This document shows positions 31,975 through 44,099 of a stretch of DNA of 64,000 nt, piece by piece (the stretch's first letter is position 1; every line of letters begins with the position of its first letter). The stretch comes from Massospora cicadina (Eukaryota > Entomophthoromycota > Entomophthoromycetes > Entomophthorales > Entomophthoraceae), in the NCBI GenBank assembly GCA_022478985.1, contig JAKSZP010006620.1:186001-250000 (forward strand), read 5' to 3'. The notes beneath the pieces were generated by a model, which did not search any database, was not told the origin of the DNA, and was given only the letters and a program-made list of their open reading frames with translations. A program made the position numbers and the translations under genes.

Positions 31975-34900
31975 TTAATGGCCTAGGGTCCAGTAGGCTT
32001 TGATGGAGCATAAGGGCCATGTGTTCCCAAAGGGACAACTAAGTCATGGGAATCAACTATTTTTTACGCCGAGGGTGCTAATCCTTGGAGAAGTAAGATA
32101 TTGGGGAAAATTGAGGCTTTACATAAGCAGATGAAGGAGATAGACTGAAGATTTTTGTGACCTCCCTAATGGACGCCCTATCAACCCCAACCTTAGTCTG
32201 GAGGCCCTAGATGAGGAATAGTATACATGTTATAAATGTTACTAATAGATTCCTAAATCAGATATTAGAAAACTATATTAACCTTGGAGCATGAGTATCA
32301 GAAAAAAGGTAAAATTTTAGCCCTGAAAGTTCAGATGGAGCAGAAAGACAATACAATAGCCCTCAATCAATGCTGGAATGATCATTAAGATGACTTGTAG
32401 AAATTAAAAAGACAAATGTACTAAAGAGCTCCCCATGATTTTATGGAAATGATATCCTCTGAGCTGAACCACAGCGGGGTACCAGTTATTATTACTATTT
32501 TTGTCCCATCCAGCGCCTGCATTAAATCCAGTTTAAAGGAGAAATTTAAAAAGACATTTAAGTATCCCATCATTCCTGAATGCTAATGAGATTATATTAG
32601 AGAAGGCCACCACCTGATAGAAATTAGAAATTATCCATTCCTTCTGCTGCAGTGAAGCTATAACGATTATGACATCTCATCTGCGAATCTGTCAGGCCTG
32701 GGCGCAGGAAAGACCACCTTGATTCAGAAGATCATAAGTAATCAAATCTTTTTGGAACCAAGAGCAGGCTTTTATGGCGATCCACCTTAATAAGTGGGAA
32801 AGTCTCGCTGACTTCACTAGACAATTTATGCCAGCGCTCATTCATTAGCGCTAAATCATGAATATCTCTAGATGATGCCATCACTGCATTTATCTCTGCC
32901 CCTGAGTCATGGCCTGCTTTCAATTACACATAATAAGATTTTAGTGAAATATTATGTGCATTCAAATGTCAAGGAAGCTCTTAAAAATCCTTTCAGCCAC
33001 TTTGAACAAATCTCCTACTCCTATGAGACCCCTCAGAACATCCACTCGTGCATGATATTGAGGCAAAGGATAAAAACATACCTATCTTCTCATACTACAA
33101 GGGTCAATGCCACACAAAATGAAAAATGTTATAAAAGACGCGACAAGGAGGCAGAAAAACTCCTGTCTGCAAGAAGAAAGAGGCACTTTGGGCTGATAAT
33201 TCCACTTACCGTGCCTTTACCTCAATCTACTTGGATTATTGTTATTAAAAAGCATTGCCTCTGAGTATACCAAATGAGCAAATTTTCTGGTTCTGATACT
33301 TAAACACTTTTAAATTAATTATCTCTCTTCTGACAAGTCAACAATGTGCCTCTCAAGCCACTGAAGTTTGGGCCTAGTAAATAAGAACTTCTAAAGTTCA
33401 TAAAAACCATACTTGCAATCATTAATAGTGGGTCCCTATTGAATAGTACTTCTCCAAGCTCATGAAGAAATAAAGATTGATCCTGATTTGCCATATTACA
33501 TAGAATATGGAACCGCTGGTCCACAATATACAAGGTTTATTAAAACCTACTCTGTAATCCTACTGTTGTGATTTTTGCCCACCTTTCCAGCTTCCTAGGT
33601 TACCTTTTGGATCGCTAGGGGATAAGTCCCGCTGGCAAATGAATTAGATATCAGTTGACCTCGATTTTGAGTTAGTAATTATTGGGGATTTCTTGGGTAA
33701 TTTTCCAGGTTTGGATATGTCAGGGATTGATCTGGGTGAATGCTTAAGCTCTTCAGGCAGAGTTGCTGACGAAACTGGGGCATTTGATAGTTGATTGTTG
33801 ATTAATTATCAGATGTACCAATTGGGCTTAGGTGAATTTCATCACCAACCAATTGGGAATTTAGTTTAGCAGTTGTGAGGCAAGCGATGCCGCCTGCAAC
33901 TAGAAAATCAATCAGTTGATTCATGACCTGACATAATGGGTAAAGAGTCCTATTACCTAAGCAGGTCGCAAGCCAAATATGGTTAGTTTGCTATGGTCAA
34001 GCAGAAAATATTAGGGACACGTTTTCTGGATCTTTCCAAAAAAGGTCTTGAGGATGTCTGGCTGAGAAATTCCTAACCCGATGGAGAAGACCATCGCTGG
34101 TAGAGATGTCATAGGGAAGTTCAACAGTAACAGCTGCCATTTCATGGCTGAGGCACAAACCAAGGAGTTGGGCGCCGAATTCCCTCTATAAATTCCTTAG
34201 AATTTCATATTAATTTAAAAAGATTCTTCCATTTGGGATATAAGTTCTATTTATCTTCAGAAATTATTGTTGTGGTAAGCAATAATTGTGGACTGTAATG
34301 TGTGTATAAAGAGTAAGGATTGGATATCCTTAGAAGAGAAGCAGACCTTAAATGTGAATTTCTGCAGACTCAGCGTGATGAGAAGAAAGGCCGGGTACTT
34401 CTGATTCTGAGAGTGGATTAAGCTCAGCTGGAACAGGGAAGTAGTCTCTATAGTTAAAATAATTAATAGATTATTACAGGGCTAGCGTTGGACCATATTA
34501 GGCTTATCTATTCAACTACAGATAATAGACATCATACTACTGTTGCTCACATATCAATTACTATCAAGCAATGCAAATAGTGCACATACTGAGCCTGTTC
34601 AGTTAACTTCTGGGAACTATCAGTCAAGCCAGTCCTTAACAATTAAAGAATAGTACAAATTTTAACAACCACTTAGGTTTGCTAAACTATTTCTGGACAC
34701 CTTGACTTTAGATCTTGACAACTCCAGCTATGAGTTATTGTTGAGAACCCAAAAGTCTCCAATTTTATGATGTGATCTTTCACTATACTGAGGGTTTCTT
34801 ATTCTTAATGGGGATCACATTTTCATATTATTTAAAAAACCAAGGATTGCAAGGAGAGTGTAAAGGCCTGAGCCTTCCTAATGGAAATGGGTGATAAGAC

Positions 34901-35160
34901 CAACCACATTGAATAACATTGCACAAGGTTCATGAAAAAAACTACTACCACATGTGGTTGATGGAACAGAGATATTTCCTTTTACTTTCCAGAATTAAAA
35001 CTAATTCTATCAAAGGCACAAGTCTATACTAATAACAGGGGTCACATATATACTTCAAGGAGACTCTTGAAGATACAAGGGGTCAATAAAGCATTGATAA
35101 AGATAAACATAACCTTTCCAGGAGTTCTTGATCGTGTGTATGCCATTTGTCTTAGTACTA
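31975..35160 (+). pseudogene. Gag and protease region of element E (right of A)
   Basis: Mostly broken. The longest frame (32872-33264, 130 codons) is lysine/arginine-rich toward its end (KCYKRRDKEAEKLLSARRKR) and may be gag. No CCHC knuckle and no convincing DTG protease were found. Assigned by position between the resumed E sequence and the E RT. Confidence 0.45.
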
Positions 35161-36090
35161 AAATCAATTTGATGGATGGGTAACTTTTGGTGGATCCTGG
35201 TACTCTGATAGCTTATGTACGGCTACTACCTATTGATAATAAAAACAATAAGTTTTCATAATTCTCCACAATTGTGGATGGAGGCGCATCACACAGTGGC
35301 TCTATGTAACCTTTATTTAGGAAAACTTTGACTGGTGAACCAAAAAGAGCTACTTGAGGATTAGCCAATTTATTCTCTAATATCACGAATGACATCACTA
35401 AAAGAAAGGAGTCGTGCATAGTGTAGAAACAGGAGATGCTTCCCCAATATGAGAGCGTTATAATATAAAAAAGTACAGTAGAAGAAGCTCGAGTTTCTAT
35501 GGAACTCAAGAAGTTACTGTAGTCAGGACTGTTAGTACATTCTCAAAGCTCTTAACATAGAATCTCACTACTTGTCCGCAATAAGGATGGAAGTCACTGC
35601 GTTTTCATGAATTACTGAAAGCTTAAATTGGTAACAAAAGAAGGTATGTGTCCACTGATCTAGAGCAATGACTCATTACATCTCCTTGCCAGAGACTAAC
35701 AATTTTTGATTTAGACCACATCATTGGATAGTAGCAGATCAAGTTAGCAACCAAATACTAATCTAAGCGTGATGCTCACTAATGAAGGGTTTTTGAAAAT
35801 AACAAGTGCCACAAAGGCAATGTAATGCCCTGACCACCTTTTTGCGAGCTGGAAGGACTTCCAAGTGACCTGAAATTTTCGTGTGTATTGGTGTAGCATG
35901 ATGACATAATAGTATTTCAAAAATCTCAATGGGCATTCAGATCATTCCCGTGAAATTTTAAACCAGATAAGACAGGCATTCCTTAAGTTCAAGCCATCTA
36001 AATATCATTCTTCCATTACAAAATAGAATATTTTGGCAAAAATTACCAGTAAATGGATCTAACCTGTTCTAGACAAAGTCGACAAGATCA
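35160..36090 (+). pseudogene. Reverse transcriptase remnant of element E
   Basis: Readable blocks: EEARVSMELKKLL (pre-RT, about 35485-35520), SLLVRNKDGSHCVFMNY (about 35570-35620), then, after stops, LKFSCVLV and HDDIIVF (about 35880-35915) in place of VYLDDIIVF, so the tyrosine/leucine part of the active site is damaged while both Asp codons remain. Wording is nearest to element C. Many stops. Confidence 0.75.
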
Positions 36091-36780
36091 AGAGAATGGC
36101 ACCCATCGTCTTAGGACATTTAAGTATTATTCAGGATGGTAACTACTACAGACAGTTTATTCCGCGCTTTGCCAACCTCGCTAACCCTCTAGTATATTTA
36201 CTTCAAAAATCTGAACCCTATAAATGGAATCATGGGCAGGGCCAAGCTTTCACCAATACCAAACAGTATTATTTACACAGTCTGTCCTCACACATACAAG
36301 TTTTTACCAGACCTTCTTGATAATTACCAGAGCCAGTAATATGGTTGAAGGGGTTATACTAGCTCAATTATGTGACCAACAATTATATTATCAAGTGACC
36401 TACTTCAGTAAACCCCTAACAAAGGCCAAATGGAATTATAATATTATTGAAGAGTGCTAGACAGTTCTCCTTGCCATTAAGAGATTTTAAGACCTAATGA
36501 TATGAAACTCACCTTACCATAATCACCAATCATGCCTTCCTTAAATGCCTCCAACAGATGAAGAATCCATATAATAGGATGGTAATATGAGTGCTAAAAT
36601 CGAAGAATTATGACTTTATTATTATTTTTTACATCAAAACTACCTACCAGAATGAAGATAGATTGCTTCAGATGCTGGTATTAGTGTGTTGATACCTGAG
36701 GAAGATCACCTGTATGATCTTATTGTCTGGCCCAAAAGATGGGAGCTAGAGACACTGGAGACTAAGGCTGAACTACAAGC
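36090..36780 (+). pseudogene. RT-RNase H connection and RNase H remnant of element E
   Basis: Frames 36096-36320 and 36224-36460 give NYYRQFIPRFANLANPLVYL..., the block after RT, then EGVILAQLCDQQL and YYQVTYFSKPLTKAKWNYNI, the RNase H alternative of SYFSKxLSKAExNYS. An ITNHAFLKCLQQMKNP-like block follows, replacing TDHASLKW. Confidence 0.75.
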
Positions 36781-37898
36781 TACGAAAAAAGTATTATGAT
36801 TATAGACTGGATGCTCTACAAGCTATCAATGGGAAGTGGTTTTCTTATATGCGTCCATCCTCCTAAAGAAAGCTCCAAAAGTACACTCAAGTATATAAGC
36901 TGGGGCCTTAAAGAAAACTTATGATTGACCAAGGAAGTGATGCTATTGGGACTGAATTCTCGAGATAATTCATGTTTTAAGCATGATAAACCTTAGGACT
37001 CATGGCTGTCCTAGTCCCCTGATACCAAACTCAAATAGTGGTTCTCTTGTCAATATCTAGTTTGGTCAGTGCTGATGTGGTAGGTCCCCTGTCCATTAGT
37101 CTCCACAGCCATCATGATATTCTCCTTGCCATTGTTTACTTAAACAAGTGGGTCAAAAGTCTATCTCTGTCCCTGTCACCACCACAAAGGCTATGGCCTT
37201 GTTCCTTGTCCACTCCTTAATCACAAAGCTTAGATGCTCTAGGGCTCTTCTTTCTGATAACTTGGTAGGTTAATATGCTGCATGTAGCGCAAGAACTAAT
37301 TTTATTGTTTGGTACCAACCCACATTTCACTGCCTCCTACATTGCTCAACTAATGGAATTGTGGAATGGTTACAGGACCCTCATAAATTTTCCAAAAATG
37401 GCAGCCACTCAACCCATGAGATAGAATCACTATCTGCCCTCCAACTTACTTCCTACAAATGATTGCCACTAAGTAATCAAGGTTTATCATTTCCAGGCCC
37501 TCTACAGGAGAAACCCACAATTTACCTATCAGTGTGCAAACTGCTGATAGAATCATCTGCTCCCAAAATTTCGAGTTAATCATGAGTGCATTAGCTGATA
37601 AGTATTAGGGTACATGTACATACCTATAGAGACTATAAAACTACCACAAAGGAGACCACAAATTTCAATGTATATTGACTGGCACTACTACCTATAAAAT
37701 TGAATACCTTGTTTTTTATCATCTCCCTCAGTGGACGACCCAACAAACTTGTCACCTCCTGGTTGGCCCAAATTGTCTCATATACAAGGCGGGGTGAGAA
37801 TATTCCATCGCAGATGTTGCCCAGAGTACTGAGGTCAATTGATTTCAAAGTTATTACTTTAAGATTATGTCCCCCTAAAACAGGGTCTTAAGGGAAGA
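36780..37898 (+). pseudogene. Integrase remnant of element E
   Basis: VSADVVGPLSISLH and LLAIVYLNKWVKSLSL (about 37065-37180) match the first catalytic Asp block. STNGIVEWLQDP (about 37350-37385) matches the NGxVER block with the Arg replaced. The C-terminal frame 37700-37891 follows. Stops and shifts throughout. Confidence 0.7.
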
Positions 37899-38567
37899 CT
37901 GTCAGAATTCATAGTGGGAATAAATCAAACAACCTAGCAAGGATTTTATTGGTAAGCAACTTAAACGCCCTCCTCTGGAATTAGGTTTTAACAAAAAAAT
38001 TTGACATAAAATCTGGTGATCAAATTCCCTCATATGGGCGAGAACAATTTAGAAGATTTCAGAATCATTTAAAGGGCATATTGATTGGCTCACAAATTAA
38101 TGAGCTGGATGAAGCTGCATCCTAAAGCCCAGAGCCTAAACCAAAAGACGTAAGACAATGAGGTCATGACAATCTGGATGTTGATGGATAGGCTGACGCT
38201 GCCCGCCTTCATCTTAAAATAGAAGAAATAATCATGATTGAGGAGGAAAAAGACGCTCTCAACGTCACAGGAAGTCCACTCAATAAAGATATTGAAGTAT
38301 TTGACTTTATGAAGAGTTCTAGATACTATACTATATTTTAATTGATATACTTTATGTTCTTTTTAACTTTCATGACATCACATATAACCGTTGTGACCCC
38401 AGAAATTGTTATTCTTGACCCTGCTGAACGTTAAAGTGCCTAGCCATCACCTTTCACGAGCCATTCTTTTATGAAAAACCAACCCTAAGGAAGCTAGACT
38501 CTTCATACAGAACATCTCTGCGCAACTTAATACTAATTCTTTAGCTCTACTAAAGCTGTGAAGATAA
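37899..38567 (+). repeat. 3' LTR of element E
   Basis: Starts TGTCAGAATTC, preceded by a purine-rich AAGGGAAGA. Strongly diverged partner of 24336-25009. Confidence 0.7.
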
Positions 38568-38579
38568 AATAGTGCTCAA

Positions 38580-39600
38580 GATCTGACATTTATTTTTATC
38601 ACTTTTTATGGATATATCAGCAAATAAATTTTGTGCGCATTAACAAAATTAGGATGGGTAATAAATTAAGATTTCAGAAAAGAGCAATTTAAAGCAACTT
38701 GTTAATAACCTTTTTATTTACTTGATTAAAAAGATAAAAGATAAAACATTTTTATTATAAAGCATATGGTTTTGCTGTGAGTAGTGTACAGCAAGGCTCT
38801 ATGGTCTGTTAATAAAGTGAAGGCAATTTAGACCATTTTAGGTAGTTATGCTAATGCTGTAAAAATATTTTGATAAAATGCTCCATGTCAATATTTTCAT
38901 TTTTATTGGTAGAGACAATTTCATTGATTTATAAAAGAGGTATACACTCATTCCTCCCTTTCTGCAACAAGTCCGCTCTTACAATGAGTTTTGAGCACTG
39001 GTTGCAACAATAAATGGTTGACTAAGATTGATGTGCACCAAATATGGGCTTTACTTGATTTTGACTCTGACTCAATAAAAGGCTTCAATATAAATCAATC
39101 ATTTACCATAGTGTCTGCTGTCTTATCAAATGTAGTAAGGAGCCACTTTTACTAGTATTTGTTAAGCAAAATCCTTATGGAAATTGCAATTATCTGTAAA
39201 CTTATTATTTTTTTTGATTATGATAGGGTATCCTAACCTTGGCAGGGCACATCTATGTCTGGAGAAAGATATTTACGAAAAGTGACAAACTACAAAAGAG
39301 ACTATATTTTAGTACTCTCATTTGCTCTCTTTGATAGTTAGTTGATCTTTAGCTAAGCGTCATATGGCAGCTACCTGGTGTTGAGCGTACAATTTTTATA
39401 TTAGGAGTAACACAGTATATCATTTCTGTATATATTTGCGCATAAACCCTTGAAGTCTCCTTGACTGCATAATGTTTGTTATAAGCAGGCGTAGGCAATT
39501 ATCAGCACAAAGGCATAACACTATATAATATAAACCCTTGTGAGTGCAGAAGATCAGTCAACCATTATTGCTCTTTCTTAATGCGGATTTGGTTATATGC
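38580..39600 (-). pseudogene. Element H pol, C-terminal RT and RNase H (left of B)
   Basis: On the minus strand, just below element B, the reading AYNQIRIKKEQ (39560-39600) continues the RT block interrupted at 47145 (IEKVIFAFW...). LHSQGFILYSVMPL (about 39505-39545; family YGLFEYLVMPFGL), LAKDQLTIKESK (about 39330), PFIVATSAQNS (about 39010-39040) and FTLLTDHRALLYTT (about 38770-38815) follow. The VMPFGL and TDH blocks indicate a different Gypsy lineage from A-E, closer to chromovirus-type pol. No LTRs were identified. Confidence 0.7.
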
Positions 39601-40217
39601 TGTTAGATCTGGGAGATTTGGTATGTATCGGCTAAAGGGTTTTTAGCACAGGGTTTCCCCCATTGAACAATTGGAATGGACAATATGACGATTGTTGGTT
39701 CCTTGATACACTTGTAACCACTTAATTTATAATAAAATGTGAGCAATTCTTTCAAACACTTCTTTATTTAAAATATAGTAAGTCAGCGGATCCTCTTCCA
39801 GTCCGCTCCTTTCTTCCTTTTCTTCTTTCTAAAAACCTTACAAGACCCCCTCTCCAGTCCCCTCGTTTCACTGATATCCCAGTGACATCTGTTGGTACTG
39901 ACCCTTCCTCTTAGTTTATTCATGTCGCCATCTTTTCATTGGTTTCAGCTTGTTATTCTTCAATCCTTTATCGCCTTGATTTGAGGCAATCTAATATACC
40001 TTTTATTTGAACGTTGACATCGCCTTATCACCCTGTTTTGAAGGCAATCCAATAAGACCTGTTATGACCCATTATCGCCTTATCATAAAGCGACCAATCA
40101 CTTATAGCTCTGGAATATCCTCAGCGGATTCTGTCTATTGATCCTTTGGCAGAATTCCTCCAATGAGCCGCATGGTCATAATGGTGGCTTGTCATCCAGT
40201 CATATAGATTCTCGACA
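39601..40217 (-). repeat. 3' LTR of element B
   Basis: In element orientation starts TGTCGAGAATCTA at 40217 and ends CTAACA at 39601. Clearly similar along its whole length to 46497-47144. Near 39860 it keeps the uninterrupted CTCCAGTCCC, the empty site of the micro-insertion in the other LTR. Confidence 0.92.
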
Positions 40218-40239
40218 TTACCCCCCTTTGACTGGACAA

Positions 40240-41500
40240 TAAGCTGTATGCCTCTTTTTCCTGCAATCACTATGCAAATCATTCCGCGCCAACATCTGCA
40301 AGTCGGTGAGTTCAATTTCTTCTACCATTTGTGGCTTGGTGCAGAGTTACCTGAACCAGGCCATATCTCTCTTCCCCAGTTCCCTTTTCCCCAGCTGATG
40401 AGGATGAGGCTGACGTGGACCTCACAACCTTACTAACCCAGGAAGAGATTCTTCCTGAATTCGTCATTCATTTGGCCTCCTGGCGCGCCCCCTTTGGGGA
40501 CATTGTGATCCAGCTACGCTGGGGAGGGGAGCGTAACTGAGGGCCTTCACATAACAAAGTGGCCCAGCTCCTGGCGAGCAGCTTTAGTCGCCTAGTGCTT
40601 CCATCTCCTGTCAAACCCCATCCGTGGCTCTGTCCATTTAGCGAAGCTGTGCTTTGTGCAGTGGGTGATAGCTTGCTGGTCAAGGTCCTTCCCCCGCGCT
40701 CCTACTCACTTCTGGTCCTTAAGGGGTAAACTTCTGCAACAACTGATTTGCTCACCTTCACTCTGGGGTCACCGCAGCGTTCACCGCCCTCAGCGCCAAT
40801 GATCCATCACAGTACCTTCCCATCATGGCGCTCTTAGGTAACTTAATTTTGCATCCTGAAACTGCTTTAGGTTCAGGAATAGAGCAGCACTGGACAGTCC
40901 TCGAGTGGGCCTGGCAAGTGGCATTCACTGCAACCACTCCTTTTCCAATAGCATATCTGAGCAAGGAGGACTTCCTTGTAGATTGCCTGGCCCTGGGTGC
41001 AGCATTTTCCCCTTGAGCCGGCACTCACCTGCTTACTTGCTAACCCTTTATGACTTTGGCCCCCTCTGTTGGCATACTCATTAATTTCCCAGGAGCATCA
41101 ATGCATGTGTTACAAGTTCTGCTCCTCGTGGGACAGGAAAAGTTCTGACTCAATCAACCAGCTGAACTCTCACCACCTCGCCTGTTACCCTGAAATCCCA
41201 TCCCGTACTCCTCTTCTAGACCCGTCACAACGCCCTCTCCTCTTCAGCTTAGCGTAATGACCCTGGAGCGGATGCCAGCCCCTTTGCTTTCACCTCAGCA
41301 GCCTTCGCCTTCGCCTTCGCCTCCACCCCCAACCCCAGTTAAGTCCATAGAAACTATGACACTCCCAAAGCAGTGGAAGAAGAAACACAGGTACCATCGA
41401 TTGAAACAAAAAGAACACCGCAAGAAGCCAAAAAAAGACAGGAAGATGAAGACAGTGAAACGAAAGACCTCAAAGGACAACCCAAAATAAAATAATAAAC
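40240..41500 (+). pseudogene. Extra gene-like segment inside element B, antisense to pol
   Basis: A GC-richer segment between integrase and 3' LTR reads better on the plus strand. Frames linked by shifts give DEADVDLTTLLTQEEILPEF... (about 40400-40540), 40825-41016 (63 codons, HWTVLEWAWQVAFTATTPF), 41069-41257 (MCYKFCSSWDRKSS... LNSHHLACYPE, a Cys-x2-Cys ... His ... Cys arrangement like a BED-type zinc finger) and 41257-41490 (proline-rich, then very lysine-rich, KQWKKKHRYHRLKQKEHRKK). It may be a captured host gene fragment or an antisense accessory ORF. I do not recognise the family. Broken by several stops. Confidence 0.45.
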
Positions 41501-41569
41501 CTGCTAGCATCTATGCAGATATATATTATTATTAGTATTTTCATTTTTTAGAGTAGCTATATTACTGCT

Positions 41570-42600
41570 TATATGGCCAAAGGAATTTGCGTGCACCAGA
41601 TTTATAATCTGGCCGCTTTCAGGATCCTTTATAGTATAAGTGTCAACTCCCGTTTTTTATTATCTCAAACAGCCCAATCCAGGTATATGCAAGTTTGTGC
41701 TTCCACCCAAACCCATGCTAATTGTGGAATAGCACCATATTCCCATCTTTAAACTGTGTTAGGCCACTAAGCCATACTTGGTCCGCAGCCTGGCTTTTTA
41801 TTTTCTTGGCCAAGCTGAGCAAGTATGCTTCAGTTTGTAACTTAATCAGCGTATTTGTAAGGGTTGTTAAATATCATTGCAGATCCATTCCGCCAGTGTC
41901 CTCTATGCAGGCATATAACAGCGCAGGCAGAGCGGTGTGCCGCCCATAAAGCAATTGGAAGGGTCTCTTTCCCATGGCAGAATGGTAACTTATATTATAG
42001 GCAAATACTGCGGTGGAAAAAAGGGTACTCCAATTGGAGGGTCTATATGTAACCAGCTTCCAGAGTATATTCATCAGGTCCCATTAACCCTGTTCAACAA
42101 TTCCGTTGGACTCAGGGTGATATGGGGTTGTTAGGACCCCGCGGATGGCCATTAATTCGTAGAGCTTAGGTAAAATTGTGGGAGGTAAAGTTGGTTCCAT
42201 TGTCGGTAAGGATAAACTGTGGGCAGCTGTGATGCTGTATGATGCATTCCATTACGAATTTAGCCACAGTAACTGCCCCCAGATCCCGGATGGCTCGCGT
42301 CTCAACCCACCTAGTCATGTGGTCAATTGCCACCAGGATATACTTAGACTGATTAGCTCCAGTTGGCAAAGGTCCCACGACATCAATAGAGAAGGTATGC
42401 CAAGCAAAGCAAGGTTTCACCAACTGGTATGAAGTCCTCTGGTGGAACGGCTTCTCCACCTGAAATTGGTGGCAGCAAGCTATGGTCTCAAGAACGTCAT
42501 ATCGCATGCTTTCCCAATAATACCTTGGCCTTAACAATTAAAGAGTTTTCCGGACTCCGCCATGGCCAACTGCTTGGTGTGCACTCATAGTAATATTTGA
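41570..42600 (-). pseudogene. Integrase of element B
   Basis: The block AHQAVGHGGVRKT (zinc-binding His pair, near 42545) is followed by a single in-frame TAA (42538-42540), then the same frame runs on for 123 codons (42166-42537) with ACCHQCQ-like [21 protein letters not shown] (first Asp), [18 protein letters not shown] and [10 protein letters not shown] (second Asp). After a shift, 41874-42074 holds MNILWKLV... and ISYHSAMGKRPFQLLYGR. The C terminus (YTIKDPESGQIINLVHA) ends near 41590. Retains the DD part of the catalytic triad. Confidence 0.9.
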
Positions 42601-43200
42601 GCGGTTGGAAGGCCTTGGGATATTCACAGTAACATCCCCTATACACTTATACAATTCCCCATTTCTTAGGAACGTATTGGTCCAGAGTTCGTCTAGTAAC
42701 TTAATAACTTGAGGCAGTTCATCATCATACTTTCCGCTAAGCATTTTATCAAACATCATATTGCTTAGATCCGCTGTAACTGCAATTGTCAGCAATTTTA
42801 ATAAGCAATCAGCGTTTTGGTGTTTTGCTCCCAGTTGATGTAGAATCTCAAAGTCGTAAGCTTGCAGCTTAAGAGCCCATTGGGCTAGCCGCCCTTCTTG
42901 CTCTCTCAAATTCTGCAACCAGTGCAAAGATGCATGATCCATCATGAATTATAATTTTACTCCATGCAAGTAGACTTGAAACTGTTTATTTTTATAAATC
43001 ACCGCTAAGCACTCCCACTCGGTTACAGTGTAATTTTGTATGACAATTCAAGCTGCAACTACAGTATTTCACAGGGTGCTCATCTCCCTCATTGTCCTTC
43101 TGAGACAGGACTGCCCCAACAGCGGAAAGGGATGCATCTGATTGCACTATAAATTTTTTATCAAAATTAGGGTCCTGCAACACCCGCGAACTAACTAATG
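42560..43200 (-). pseudogene. RNase H of element B
   Basis: Frame 42992-43183 contains FDKKFIVQSDASLSAVGAVL (first catalytic Asp retained as SDAS). After a shift, 42538-42945 gives MMDHASLHWLQN, EGRLAQWALKLQAYDFEILH and GAKHQNADCLLKL, the end of RNase H and the tether to integrase. Confidence 0.88.
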
Positions 43201-44060
43201 CTGTTCTTAGTGTTTTGAAGGCACATTGACATCACTCCATCCGTTTGAACATGGCGTCTTTCTTCAGTAGCTCAACAGTGGACCTCAATTGCAACTGAAA
43301 TTGGGTATGAATCATTGGTAGTAACCCACCATTCCCATAAACACCTTAATGTCCTGCTTATTAGTGGACTTAGTCATCTTCTGGATGGCTTCTAACTTGG
43401 CTGGCTGAGGTCTTAGCCCAATTGAATCCACCACAAACCCAAAGTAATCAAGCTTATCCTTGAAGAAGTGAAATTTTTGAGGCTTAATTTTGATATTGGC
43501 ATCAGCCAGACAGCGAAATACCTCTTCCGAATGTGTGAGATGCTCAGTAAACATGCAAGAGAAGATGTTAATATCATCGAGATACACAAGAATGCACAAC
43601 AGCTTCAGATCATCTAGTATGGTGTCCATTGCTCATTGAAACGTAGCTGGGACGTTACATAGTCCTTGTGGCATGCAAGTTGGTTGGAAAAGACCTTTGG
43701 ACGTGACTATGGCGCATTTCTCCTGTTCTGCCAAAGGCAACTTAATTTACCAATAAACGGATATCAAATCCATTGCTGAGAAGTAGCGGGCTCCACCTAG
43801 CCAATCCAACGCATCATAAATCCGTGGCAGAGGGTATGAATATTTTTTGGTGATGCTATTGAGCTTCTAGTAGTTGATTACTACGCTGTTAGTGCCATCC
43901 TTATTTTTAACAATTAGGACAGGCGAAGCCCAGTGACTCTTAGATGGTTTGAGCATCCCCTTCTCCAGCAGTTTTTCAATCTCCTTGGTGACAGCTTCTT
44001 CAGCTGCCCGTGATTGACAGATTAATCAAGACCTGATGGGAGGATGATCCACAGAGTCTA
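43200..44060 (-). pseudogene. Reverse transcriptase of element B
   Basis: The N-terminal blocks (about 43740-44010: VSPGLSIVKNKDGTNSVVI-like, a Y-F-S-A-M-D-like stretch, EQEKCAIVTSKGLFQPT, LPQG) are in shifted frames. The 105-codon frame 43312-43629 holds ILVYLDDINIFS (YLDD codons at 43573-43584), HLTHSEEVFRCLADANIKIK, KLDYFGFVVDSIGLRPQPAK and VFMGMVGYYQ. Active site intact. Confidence 0.92.
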
Positions 44061-44099
44061 GTCAATGAACAACCCACTGAGAGCACCCCAAATCATGAT

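Larger units (their letters stand above)
24336..38567 (+). mobile_element. LTR retrotransposon E (Ty3/Gypsy), old, split by element A
   Basis: Diverged LTRs at 24336-25009 and 37899-38567 (both beginning TGT, sharing AATCAAACAACC, AAGCCCAGA, ACAATG-GGTCA, AAGCATAAA/AAAGACGC and CAGAACATCTCTG-CGCAAC-type blocks) bracket a plus-strand gag-pol that is interrupted by element A at 25900-31969. Without A the element is about 8.2 kb. A decayed primer-binding site (TTTGTGCTCCTTGCAGGGGC) adjoins the 5' LTR. Pol is rich in stops. No TSD was recognised, and LTR ends are accurate only to several bases. Confidence 0.75.

Noticed and set aside
35140..35165. CTTAGTACTAAAATC as another micro-insertion of the GTTGGG-tail family
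   Set aside because: Only TTAGTACTAAAA matches; the GTTGGG part and flanking duplications are missing.
41257..41490. Lysine-rich frame as a ribosomal or histone-like host gene
   Set aside because: No family motif. It lies within element B and is joined to broken frames upstream; recorded only as part of the antisense segment.
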